64,000 nt of DNA from Motacilla alba alba (taxonomy: Eukaryota > Chordata > Aves > Passeriformes > Motacillidae). Under the pieces are notes generated by a model, which was not told where the DNA came from, ran no database searches, and saw nothing but the letters and a program-made list of their open reading frames with translations. This document shows, one piece after another, positions 24,593-37,058 of the stretch. The translations under genes were made by a program, and so were the position numbers. The DNA lies in assembly GCF_015832195.1 (NCBI RefSeq), contig NC_052017.1:49801652-49865651 (forward strand), given 5' to 3'. Position 1 is the first letter of the stretch. Every line of letters begins with the position of its first letter.

Positions 24593-27500
24593 ATATTGTT
24601 ATTATACATTCTATTTTCTTTGTTAAGAGCCCAAAGCAGGTAAACATAAAATATATTCTGTCTCAAGGGCAGACACAATAAAAATATTTGGATCTTGGGG
24701 AGTGGTTTTCTAAGAAAACCATAAAAACATAATTTAAAATGCTAGCATTGTACGACTGCTTTACATTTTACTGAATATTGCTTTTCACAGACTGCTGTTG
24801 GATACTGCGAGTTAGATCTCAGTATCAAGACCGCCTGTACTCTGACTCTGTCCATTACTCCGTCCTGCATTTTAACAGTGTATTTCCTGTGTTTATTTAT
24901 GAGAAAGTATCTAATAAAAACAGCCTTTCAGCATAAAAGAAGTTCTAAATGAAGAAACTTGAAAATGCCTCCAGCTCCTCTGCTTCCCTGCCAGTTTGAT
25001 ACGGCAGCATTCCCTCTCACGAGCATTTTTCACTAGGGGTTGTTGAAGAGGAATACATTGTTTAAATGACAACCTCACACCTTTGAAAAGGTATCAGACC
25101 ATCTATTCTTCAAATAAACAGTGCCCTATTTTGCTGCTCCTTAACACAGCATTAGATGAACTGTGAATGTCAGTGGAGCTTCCCCAGACTCCTGGAAAAT
25201 GAGGAATGACTTCACACCCAGTGAGAGAGAAAAGGCAGTTCTTTCAAATGCAGCCACACAGTAGTGGATCTTTCAGCACAGCAGTGAGATCAGAGCTAAG
25301 CACTGTTACAGTGCTGGGTCCTAGACGAGCTACCTTTGAAATGCAGAATGAATCCTTTGGCTGTAAGAGAGGAGAGCCAGGAACAGAGCATCCCTGTCAA
25401 TATAATTCATAGGACACTAGGAGTGCTGACATGGGAGAAACACACTGATGCATACTCATATGCACATGATACAAGTATCTGCTAGTCAGTATCAGAGGGA
25501 TTGATAGATCTCAAACTGTGATGTTATCATTACAACTATAAAAACATATGTCTCAGAAATAATAATAATAACTATAAGTGTTAAAGAGCCACACGAATAC
25601 CTCTTTGTCCTTTTGGTACAGGGAGTTCAGCTGGGGTTAATGTCACTGATGAGGAAATTGTGATGGTGAACTAATTAAAAATGCCTCTGCTGAAGTCTTG
25701 AACTTCCAGGTATATGTACCAGATGAGAATCTAAGCCAACATACAGAAAACCCCAAATTTTCATGGAGCTGGATTAGATGAGCTGCAGTATTCTTTCCAC
25801 CTACCAGCTTGTGATAATCCTTGTAATGGAGAGGCGCTCACTCTTCCCAGTCACCATTGTTACTAGATTTCATGATAAAAAAATTGCTCCCAACTCAGGT
25901 TACATACACTGTACCCACTCATAATTACTGAATCTGTTCTAACAGTGAGGGAATCAACCTAAATTATAACTCCTGAGAATCAAGTAAGTTGTTAGAACAA
26001 ACTTCTGCCCTGAAATGCGGCTCCACTCCTGCATCTGCATCGCTCTTTGTGTGAATAAAAGGACCAGCAGTTTATAGAGTAGGTAAGTTTTTATAGAATT
26101 TTTATAAAATTTATTTTTTTAAATTTTTAAAGAAGGCACTTAAGTCAAAGACTCTAACTCAAGTATGAAGGTTGTATATAGATTGCAATTTAGTTTTTTG
26201 TTTCTTTTTCCTTCAGGCATTTTGTTAAGGGGGAAAATGAAAGATTCTAACAAATCAACATTTTTCTTACAGTACTAACACTCCCTTCGTAAGTTTTTTA
26301 AGCTCTTTGCTGACCAGACAATTGTAATAACCACTTTATTATTGCTTTTTACTTCACCAATGTCTTTATATTCATTTAATTTTGTCTTTGTTATAGTAGG
26401 CAAAGAAAAATAAATTTTACCAGAAATTTTGTCTTAGCTGAAAAGATTAGGAAAATAATAGTTTAGTCTGTCTGTGATACTTAGGAATAAGGTGACAGTT
26501 CATGAATTGTATTTAATTATGGTGTCTTTTCCATTTTTTTTTTCTGTCCACTCCCCTGTTAATAATTCAATTAGTTTTTAAATAAGAAGTGAGACCACAA
26601 TGGAAAAGAGAGAGGTTAAAATCTAGTAGATTTTTTTTTCCTTTTCTGCAGTTTTATTAAAAATTCCTAATGCAAATATTTTTTTTTTGGGGTCAGAAAA
26701 TTTCATCTCCCTCCTTACCGTAAAATTTCTTTTCAATAGGAACTTGATCTGCACTGCTATTATAATTTTTCATTGCAGATTTTCTGCTGCATTTTATGCA
26801 TTAGGTGGTCTGTCATATGCATAATTAGTAATTACAGGACCCACAGGCAATAAATCATGAAAACATATTATCTTTGCATCATACTTGGGTTAGCAACATT
26901 CTGATGCACAGTAGAGGCTGTCACCAGCATTTTATGAAGATAGATGATTGAACTATGCAACTCATAAGCTGAATTGTGATAAATCACTCAGGTCACTCTC
27001 ACCAAAGGCCTTGTGACACTGTCAGTTAAACACAGCTGAGCACCCCGTTCTGCCTATGACAGGAGAAGCTGCTGACACCTGCACCCCTGCTGGTGGCCTG
27101 GACACTGGTTGGGGACTGATGGGGCCAAGCCATCTTAGAGAGCCTATTCTCATTTAGAGAATCCATAATTTCAGTTAGCTATTTGACATCTGCTGATAAA
27201 CCCCTCCTCTCTCCAAAAACAAGAACAAAAAAAAAATTAAATTTGAGTGCTTTATTCTAAACACTAATTTTATAGAACACACTAATTTACAGAGCATACA
27301 CACATTACAGAAAAGTTGCCAGAACTAGTTGCTCTGCTGTAATTCTTGAAAGGCCAGCATGTCAAGAAATGCCTCTGTGAATGGATGCTACTTTTAAAAA
27401 AATAGCACTCTACAGAACTATCATTTGTTGTTCTAGAGAGAAATGAGGAAAACAAAACCCAAAACCTAAATTATGATCTAAAATGAAACTATTTTTAATA

Positions 27501-29686
27501 TAATTACCACAAGGGATTTGATATAAAAATTAGTAAATAAAAAACTAAGTAATTTGAATATGAAACTAATTCTATTGAGGACTTACTGTGTTTTCCCAAA
27601 TTCCCTAAAATATCCTTTTGAAAGAGACAGTTTGGGATACATTTATTTTCTGACCTACTAAAAATGTGAACATGATAATTTTATTCCTTAAATTCTACTC
27701 GTTCGTCACTGATACAAAGCGACTTCAACAATAAAATACACTATAAAATAACAACAACCTTGCATCTGTCCTAAAAATCCACAGTAAATATATAAGTAAA
27801 TAAACATATTTACCATAGTGAATCTGTTGTTTCATGCATGATTGCCTTCATATCACAGAGACCATCTGGAAATGGATTTTTAAACAAAACCTTTCTGAAA
27901 ATTTGATGGTGTAACTAATGTTGTTTTGGTTTGATGAAGAAAACATAATAAAGCCCCATCTCAGATTCCAAAGCATGTAAATGGAAATCAAATACCCTTA
28001 CTGACAGGAATGCTGGTAGAAGTAAAAAAATTAAATAATACTTTTTATGAAATAATTTATCTCTACATTGCTTTTTAAGTTGTTCAGTGCATGATAATTT
28101 AGCCAACTGTTTAGAAAATCTTGAAACACTACTTTGTTTAGGATTGGGTTAAACAACAAAGAAAATAAGGGTAGCTTGATAAACCTTCTTGTTCTGAATT
28201 TGCCAGCTTCTTTTAACACTTCTATAACCTGTCAAACTGGTAATTAAATGTAGATTTATTACAGAAGGCTGGCAATTATTGTAGCTCATTTGCTAAGGAC
28301 TTTGCAGTATAGAAAATCAGGAAACAAGCAAAGTCCTTATTGTTTAATTTCATTCTCTTAAGACATGGTAATGGGGAAACCATTTCAGCTTCACATACTG
28401 ATGTCAGACTTACAGTCTGGATCATGCTCAGTCACTCTTCATGTAGTTTATATCTTTGCAATGTTACATTTGTTCTTATTGTTACCGTGCCCAAGAAATC
28501 ACCAGTTCATTCAGCGCTTCAGAAAAGCACGTCTAAGCCAGAAGGAGGAACTTTCTCCAGGTTTCCATAGAAATGTCATGTTTTTGGAGAAGTTGCTCCT
28601 GCTGAATTAATGAGGTTGGTTATGATAAAGCTATTCAGGTCTAGCATTGAGAAAGTGCAATGAACCTTGCATTTTGATGGAAAATCTGGAAGTTGACTCA
28701 AATGAAAAGTAAAAAGAATTTAATCTGGATAACAGTTTGAATTCTGATGCTCTTCTTTTTCTGACTGCAGTCATATGGAACAAGCACATGTACTGCTGGT
28801 ACTGCTAACAGCAAATTAAACATCCTGAGCCATTACACCCCTAAGACTCTGCAATTCCTTAATGTGAATATGGGAGATAATCTCCTGTCAGGCGATTTGA
28901 AGATCTTGATTCAACTTCAAACCTTTCCCCGTCTCAGGAATTTTTGAAACTAAAATGAAAGAGTAGGCTTCTGAGTTAAAAACAGAGGATGCATGTTAAC
29001 AGCAGGAAATGATGATTTGTTTATAAATGCTGCAAAAGTTCTTGGCCCCTGTTTGGCCAATTTTTAATGGGCTGAGTATCACATAGAAATGTTGGAGAAA
29101 TTCTGGATTTTATTTCTTCTATGGTTTTGCACTTACATACTTGTCATCTAAGTGGGGCTATTCCAGCAGAGAATGAGTACTTGGATTTACATTTAAAAAT
29201 ATACAAAATTTACTTTTATAAAATATGGTGCACAAGGCCAATTCATTATAGTGTGTTACAGTTTGTTTCTAAACATTTATGACAGTTGTGAGTATAATAC
29301 AAATACTGGATAGCTCTGCTAGCTCTATAGGCATGTAAAGGGAAAGGCAGGGGAATAGAAAGTATCTAAAATATACACATATTCTACAGGCCCAGGGCTT
29401 TTAAGCAAGCATCTTAGCATCCTTCAAAAATGACCATATAAGTAAATTTCAAAATTATAAAGCAAAAATAGAGAGAAGTTGGTCCTCTGGAAATCTTTGC
29501 TCAGTATAGTCTGGAAATGACAGAATTATAGATATTATTAAGGGTCAAAATAAGAATATCTTGAATAGTAAAAAACATTTTTCCACTTTCAATATCACAC
29601 TATTGGACATGACTATAAAAAAACCCTAAGAATTTAGAAAAATATGGCAGTAAATGCAGAGTATATTTTTAACACAAGACCCACTG
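24593..29686 (-). other. CNTNAP2 intron, no gene or element recognised
   Basis: A somewhat GC-richer patch at about 27030-27140 could be an old repeat remnant, but I cannot name it. The short open frames at 25206-25412, 27915-28106 and 28340-28610 look random. Confidence 0.5.
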
Positions 29687-29735
29687 TGATATCCATAAAA
29701 AGTTATCCATATTTTTATGATATCCATAAAAAGTT
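29687..29735 (+). repeat. Short direct repeat, period 31
   Basis: TGATATCCATAAAAAGTT is present at 29687-29704 and again at 29718-29735. The two copies are separated by AT-rich sequence that also contains ATCCAT, suggesting a small local duplication. Confidence 0.85.
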
Positions 29736-30175
29736 TCCATGGTTGGGGTCTAGACAGGTGCAAAACATATATAGTGCAAATAGTTTACTTTGAATCTGTT
29801 TTTCAGTGGCAGCTAAGTCTTCTTGTAAGTCTACAGCCTGTTCAAATGTTGTCGTTAGAAATCATGTTGAAATAAAATCTCCAGTGAGACATGCTCTTAT
29901 TTGTAAATTAAGTATTACACTTATTACAGCAGAAATTTCCAGCTGCCTTATGTCCATGAGCTGGCTTTCATGACAGTGGTACACGTGTTTTAATTTGGGT
30001 TTTCCTATCATGAATCCAAAAATATTGTGCAAGAAGATTATGTAGACAGTGGGGCAGACTTCTTTGAGATACTGTAGGTTAAAGTGAAAGGTATTCAAAG
30101 AATGCAATGTAATGGGACTAAGCACGTTGTAAATCAAGAATCACGGTTAACAGGTTTGAACATTTCTTTCAAAAT

Positions 30176-30716
30176 TGTGCTGGTTTGGGCTGGAGTAGAG
30201 TTAATTTTCTTCACAGCAGCTAGTATGGGGCTGTGTTTTGTATTTGTGCTGAATACAGGTTTGATAATACAGAGATGTTTTTGTATGCTGGACAGGAGGC
30301 TGAGGGTGCACGGGAGATTTGGAGGAGACACAGCCAGGACAAGTGACCCAAACTGACCAAAGGGATGTTCCAGACCATGTGACATCATGCTCAGTATATA
30401 AAGTAGGGGGGAAGAAGGAGGAAGAGGGAATGTTTGGAGTGATGCTGTTTGTCTTCCCAAGTCACTGTTACATGTGATGGGGCTCTGCTCTGCTTGAGAT
30501 GGCTGAACACCTGCCTGCCCATGGAAAGCATTGAATTAATCCTCTGTTTTGCTTTGCTTGTGTGTACAGCTTTTTCTTTCCTTACTAAACTGTTTTTCTT
30601 TAAACCCACACGTTTTCTGGGCTTTACCTTTCCAACTCTCTCCCCAGTCCCACTGGTGGGGAAGAGAGCAATTGGCTCTGTGGGGCTTGGCTGCTCTCTG
30701 GGATTAAACCATGACA
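30176..30716 (+). mobile_element. Solo LTR of an avian endogenous retrovirus
   Basis: The sequence begins TGTGCTGGTTTGGGCTGGAG and ends GGGATTAAACCATGACA, i.e. TG...CA termini. It contains a TATATAAAG promoter motif (30395-30403) after CCATGTGACATCATGCTCAG, and a TTACTAAACTG segment where related copies carry ATTAAA. I recognise this as an LTR type abundant in songbird genomes. No coding sequence flanks it, so it is a solo LTR. The 5-bp flanks (AAAAT and GAAAC) match at only 3 of 5 positions. Compared with the related copy at 40367-40951 it lacks a central block. Spurious open frames on both strands lie inside it. It is antisense to CNTNAP2. Confidence 0.9.
30395..30403 (+). promoter_or_regulatory. 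TATA box of the solo LTR
   Basis: TATATAAAG lies about 220 bp into the LTR, a usual place for a U3 promoter. Directed along the plus strand, it would drive transcription antisense to CNTNAP2. Whether it is active cannot be judged from sequence. Confidence 0.6.
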
Positions 30717-33700
30717 GAAACACTCTTAATGATCCATGGAAATTTTCTGACAGTAAAGGACTAGCTTAATGTCAGTGCTGAGATCAGGGTAGCCATATAT
30801 TCCATGAAATGGGCCCTTTCTCAAATTATTTTTGCAAATTTAATGTCAATTATGAAAAAGAAAGTTTTGTTGTCTTTCCCCTGTTTTCATCTTTACTGAT
30901 CAGACAGTGGGCCAAGTGGTCCTGAAGGTTGTTCCTTTCCTAACCTCCCCTCCAAAGGCACCCAGAGGTGAGACTCATCTGACTCTGGCAGCTCTTGGCA
31001 GCAGCAGCAGCAGAACCAGGCTGCTACAACCTGTGCAGAGTGGAGAAGAGAGGAACAAGCCATGGAAATGTGGGGAGTGAAAGACCTGGAGAAAAATGGT
31101 AGATGTAAATCATATGCATTAATGCTTGACAAAGTAGGGGACATATTCTCTCCTGTCCCCTCTCTTCCTCAAAAACCTAAATGTGATTTGCTCTGTAGGT
31201 GTAACTTGCATGGTAACTTGTTTAAAAATGAACGTCTACATTTTCAGAGGGAGGAGAATATACCAAGCCTTTATCACAGACTATTACAGGATTTGCTGCT
31301 GTAGGTACATGAGTTCAGAATTTAAACCAGGACCAAAGGACAAAAGCAGTAATTTTTTTTATGATTAATGTTTTAATGAACAAGTACTAGTTATAACTAC
31401 AGCTCTCCCTCGCCACTTTGCTACAAAATAATGATAATACTAACAAAAATACAAATAAAAACCTGCCAGTTCCCTCTGACTCTTTTTGTTTCTATAAAAG
31501 AGTTTAAAAATTGTCTTCATCAAAGCATGCATGGTTTTTTCAGGAATTTCATCATATACTGCATGGATATGCCAACACGCATCTCTTTACTGGTATATCT
31601 TTGTTATAGCCCATGGTACTCTATACCGGGTATCCTAAGTAGGAAGTAAAGAGTACTCAGCCTAGCAAGCTTAGTGTTGCTATTTCACTCAGCAATTTCC
31701 TTTGTTCTTCCTCTCTCTAACCAGTTTTTGTGGCACACATTAGTAGAAACATGTATGTTTAAGGAGAAAAATTATTAAATGATCTTACTAAGGGGAAGAG
31801 AAAATAATCTTTTCTGATCCAGTGCTCATTTATAAGACAAGTTAAAAAGAGCATTGCCTGCCAAAAAAATCTGACTTAGATTAATTTAGCTGAAGAGTAT
31901 TTATAGAAACCAAGCAAAATCACATTGTTTCAACAGACATTATCCAGCTCTGCATACACTGGCTTCTGGGTTCTCAATTTTCCTCTGTCTGCATCTATTT
32001 CCTGTCTCTTTTTGTTCACATCTGCTGTCAACTAATGACAGAAATTATCATATTTAAATTACTGGCAGTTTGCTTTTTCTCCTCCTCTATGATCAAGGAA
32101 ATGAAATTTTTGAAGAATTTAATTTGTCACATTCCTCACATTTTCAAGATCTCCTCCTTCCTTATCAAAAATTGTTTCATGGCACAGCGCATGAACGCAA
32201 GTCAGCTCCAGGTAGAGTTGTGGTGTTTCAACGTGTCCAGAATAAGTTTGGAAATTCAAAATGAACGTCAGTGTTCTTATTCAAATAATTAAACATTGGC
32301 AATTATGACGTGGCTGCTGAGGAGGCTTTAAACCTCTGTGTATTTAGGTTGTGGAGGAGCCACAGTTGTCAGTAAGGTCCCCTTTCTTTTGCTAGACTTG
32401 GGCATGCATGAGCCTTAGAGAATGTGGCAATACCAGCTAACCTGCCACCTCAGTAGCAACTCTTGGTAAATCCTGAAGAATTAATTAATTCAGTTAAACA
32501 GACAGCAAACAAAAGACAATGCAGAGAAGGGGTATATGTGTGCATAAGAGCTATCACTGACATAAATGAAAAGCAAAGCTCTCATAAAATATCATAGTTA
32601 TCTTCTTTTTATTCATCTCATATTCACCCCTCCTATAGTTCTTCCTAAGCATCCGTTAATACAAATATCTTCTAGTAAAATACTTGACTTATTTAAGAAA
32701 TTTAGTCGGGCTGTAGTATACATTCCTATTTCAAAATATAATCAAACCCCTCCTCCACTCAGATCAGGATGAAAAAATGAGATTTCTAGCTCTTTCACTG
32801 AGGTATTATAAAAAAAAAAAAAAAGAAACTTTGTGATATTTACTTTCTGTAAAACACAATTTTTTTACCAAATACAAAACCTCCAGATCTAAGCCAGTAT
32901 CTTTGATAATTCTGGTGTGCAAACATAGATGTTGAACATCAGCTATAACAAAAGTGAAATTTCTCTGAAAAAAAGGAGGAATTTTTCATCTCATCTCTAC
33001 ACAAAACTCAGTGAAAGAAAGTGATCCTTGTGAAAAATATTTTTTTTTTGTTTCAAAGGCACCATCTCAGGCAGAAATCCAACAAAGAAGGGCAAGGGCT
33101 TCTTCTTCAAAACTTCTTTTGTAGGGTTGTCAACAGATTTTTAACTTTTATGTTCAGTGCCTTACATGCAAAACATATTTTTCATGGTAATTTACCTTTG
33201 CTTTGCAATATTGATGTAGACCCCACCTGCCTCAGACAAAATCAATTCTTTTTTTTTTCTCCATTTCTTAATCTACATATATATAACAAAAGATAATGAT
33301 GTCCCAAGATGTTTGTAATACAAATGCATATGATGAAAAAAACCCCAAAAATGTGACAAAAAAAAAATGAAACATTATCCCTCTCTTTCCAAGAAGCTCT
33401 GTAGCACAAGATTAAATAATTTGCTCCATTTCATTGAAGTTTAGGAACCAAAAAAAAAAAGGATCTAACTAATAACTTTTCTACAAGACTATTTACTTTC
33501 CTAATTATTTTCTTTTTCCTGCCATAGTATTCAAAAGCCTTATGGAAAAAAATACACAGGTCTTTTGAATGTTTAAATTATTTTCAAAAAAAAAATATTA
33601 TAAGCAGAATACTCTAAGCTTGTGGTCTATCTTTCTTAACCAGGATAAATTAAATTCCATAGCGTAAATAATTTTTGTCGTTTTAAAATTGCATATATAA

Positions 33701-36288
33701 TTTCTGCATATATTGAATGAAAATTATTAGTTAGCAAGCAGAAAAGTGAGAAAGAGCTCTATGTGACTTTTTTTCTCTTACTTATCATGAAACCCATGCT
33801 CCATTATCATGAAATATATTGTATGTATAGCAATCCAAGACTGATTCACATTTCATAACAACGCAAAGTTTTAAACATTGATTTAGTTGACTGAACTTTC
33901 TGTTGATAACCTGGGGTGAAGTTTTTTTCTCCAGGTGACTGGTAAACAGAATTTCCAAATGTAAAGAGCCACAAGCACATTAAAGAAACCAGGAACACTT
34001 GCACTGATGTGAGTTTCTCCAGTAATATCAGTGATTCAACAAAACCCTGGTCTTGCAGGCTCCCAAAAATATACTCAGCCAAGCCCAGCACTATACCCTG
34101 TGTCCTGAACTTCCACAAACTATTTATTAATTGGGATCTAGTAGTAATCAAGGTTCTTTTGCAACTCTGTTTCAGACACTGGCATTTTTTAGGCTTTTAC
34201 TGTGTCTTTGAGACTCAGGTCCAGCTTGTCCACCACCTATGGATAGTAACTAACTGTACTTCTGCATATTAAATAAGGATGTTGGATGTCAGGACTTGTG
34301 TATGAACAGCTTCTAACTTTTCCAACTCAGGCTGTTTGTGGGCTGTCAGATGAATGAGAATAGCTCAGGAGGAATTATCCAGCCAAGGTATTTATCCAAT
34401 TTTACAACACCTTGGTGTTTAGATACACCTGGGCAATTGATGGGTAGGGGAGAAACGTAGATTGCTAAGATAATACCAAATATGTGAGAGATTTAAACCT
34501 ATTATCCCCAGTTACTGAGGACTGCCCTGACTAATGACACACCCCATTTCTATTTCTGTATCCACTGGGCAGAATCATACATCTTCCTGGAGGAAAAAAA
34601 AAAATTGTTATGCTAATATTATGCCCATAGTCGAGATATTAGAAAGACTAGATATTTTAAAAGATGAGCAAAAAATAATTATTATGAAAAATAAAAAGAT
34701 TGCAAGATCCCATGAATCTTTTGATCTTCTGCCCTACTCTTGTATACACCTTGAGGGAATCCAGGATAGCTGCCTATTTTAGTTCTTATGAGTATGTCAA
34801 CAATTGAATAACCAACCTTAAAGAACATAATGAATACATTATTAGTTCCATTAACATTACTATAGATAAACACAGCGCCCTGAAATTTCCCATCTCATGA
34901 CCTTGGAAATCTCCCAAGGCAGCTGTAAAAGTCTAGTTGCAAGGGTCTTTTAAAATGGAGCTTAACAAAGCTTAGAAAAATACACGACAAGGGAACAATG
35001 CTGCCATACATAGGGAATTCAGCTAACTGAAAATTAATAGACCTTATATATCTCTAATTTTTGTGGGCTTATGAAAACATGTCATTTAATATCTTTGCAA
35101 GTCTGCTATTCTGTATATTAATGTATCTTTTTCATTACAATTCTCAGCCTTCCAGAAAAAAAAAAAAAAAAACCCTATAAAATTTTGTCCTGAAAAAAAC
35201 CCAACTTTAAAGTAATATTTTGTAATAACAGTTAAAATAATTTTTAAAAAAGAAGCAATCATAGACTCTATTAGCCAGTTTTAATTTTACAGTAGCCACA
35301 AAATAGGTCAATACCAACTGGTCTTGTGAGTGATCGACTTTCCACAACTACCCAACAAAGCTAGAAAATTGGCAACAGATTGCTTTGTGGTGGGTAACAC
35401 TTGAGAAAAATCTCTATTTGTTCTATGTCACAAGAATTCAGCAAAAGGATCAGTCCTGCTGTCCTATCATAACAACTTTTCTGCACCCATTTACAAGCTA
35501 TCAGCATATGAATAGAGCCACTGTTGCTTAACAATTTTGTTTTAGGCATCGATCCACCAGCAACTGCATCAGACAGGCCATATTTGCATATTGACACATA
35601 TCCTGAGAAGCCAATTTAGATCCTTAATTATTCCTCTTCATATTCTAGGACATATTTTTGACATAATTTTAATAGTTTTTTTTTTTTGAAGTTTCCTCAT
35701 TTCATTTAGGTGCCTTAGGTGTTAGATTAAATAATGAAATCTTGATTTGCAAGACTGAATTTCGTATTGTCACAGGATTTTCTGGAAAGTACCCAGCGAG
35801 AAATCCCACTCTACTTGAGGACTAATTTCATACATATAATCCTCTTTCACTAAGGATACTGTAAATAAGACATAAATCAGAGGGACTCCCAAGTGCAAGC
35901 ACCTAGTGCTGCAAACAGAGAGATGACAGTTATTTTATTTTTCCCGGATTTCATAAGGATTCAACAGCTCTCATAATTTTTGGTATTTTCAATATTTTAA
36001 AAGGATAACAGGACTGCATTTTGGAATTATTCCAGTAGGAAAAAAGCAGTTATGGTCTGTCCAGAGCTCAATAACCTACAGATGCAACAATATCTAGACA
36101 TGTCACTGATCTCCTAAGAGTACCTCCAATTAGTTCAATATTATGAAACAACAGACGTGAATTAATAAAATACCTTCTGTCTCTAGTCATCATGCAAATA
36201 TTCTTTTATCAACACATAACTCTGTTATTCTCAAATAGTATAATGCTTCCTGACTTTTATAGTCGCATTGCCTATTCCTTCTGCCTAG
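30717..36288 (-). other. CNTNAP2 intron, no gene recognised
   Basis: A GC-richer patch at about 30900-31080 includes a short GCA/CAG run (about 30996-31013). The remainder is AT-rich with long A tracts (32811-32825, 35157-35173). Open frames at 33846-34151, 34009-34272 and 35361-35597 show no known domain. Confidence 0.5.
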
Positions 36289-37058
36289 CTCTCATTCTTG
36301 TGGGAGATTTTAAGCTGCTGTATGTCTTCTGGAAACTCAACACAACAGAGAGGAGTCAGTCTAGAAGGTTCCTGGAGTGTGTGGAAGAGAATTTCCTTCC
36401 ACAGCTGGGAAGAAAGCCTAGCAAGGGCTGGTGCCCCGTTAGACTTTCTGTTTACAAACAAAGGCTGGTGTGGAGGTGTGCTGGTCAGAGGCCATCTGGG
36501 GTGCAGTGACCATGACATGGTAGAGTTTTCAATTTCAGTTGGTGAAATAAGGAAGGGATCAGTCAAATCTCTACCTTGGACTTCTGTAGGGAGGACTTTG
36601 GCCTATTTAGGACACTGATTCTGAGAGTCACCTGGGAAACAGACCTTAACAACACAGGGGACCAGGTCAGCTGAACGCAATTTGAGAAGGACACCTTAAA
36701 GGTGGAGGAATGGGCTGTCCTTGTGCTGAAAGACAAACCAACAGAGATGAAGACCATCATGGGGTAACAGGGAGCTTTTGCAATAATTCAGGGAAAAAAA
36801 GAGTTTATGACCTCTGGAACAAGGGACAGGCAACTTTAGGAGAGTACAAGAATGTCCTTAGGTCATGTAGAGAGAAAATTAGAAAGGCAAAATCTCAGCT
36901 AGAACTCAGTCTGGCTGCTGCTGTGCAAGATAATAAAAAGTATTTTTAAATATACATCAACAACAAAAGGAGGGCCAAGGAAAAACTCCATTTTTACTGG
37001 ATGCAGAGGGGAACATTGCCACCAAGGATGAAGAGAAGGCTGAGGTATTTAAGTGTTG
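36289..37058 (+). mobile_element. CR1 LINE, internal ORF2 fragment (endonuclease end and linker)
   Basis: The plus strand, read in more than one frame, gives pieces of the CR1 ORF2 endonuclease: LVGDFKLLYVFWKLN (GDF motif), RRFLECVEENFLPQL, and GCSDHDMVEFSI (the SDH motif of APE-type endonucleases). It then gives the linker before reverse transcriptase (KRVYDLWNKGQATLGEYKN, CREKIRKAKSQLELSLAAAV). Frameshifts and stops separate these pieces, so it is dead. It lacks the CR1 3' end, unlike the other copies here, so it was cut by a later deletion or rearrangement, or the 3' part is elsewhere. Confidence 0.92.

Noticed and set aside
30084..30769. Cluster of open frames of about 90-110 codons on both strands
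   Set aside because: They lie across a solo LTR, which is non-coding. The frames reflect its higher GC content.
30994..31014. CAG/GCA trinucleotide run
   Set aside because: Only about five units, too short to be notable and not in a recognised coding exon.
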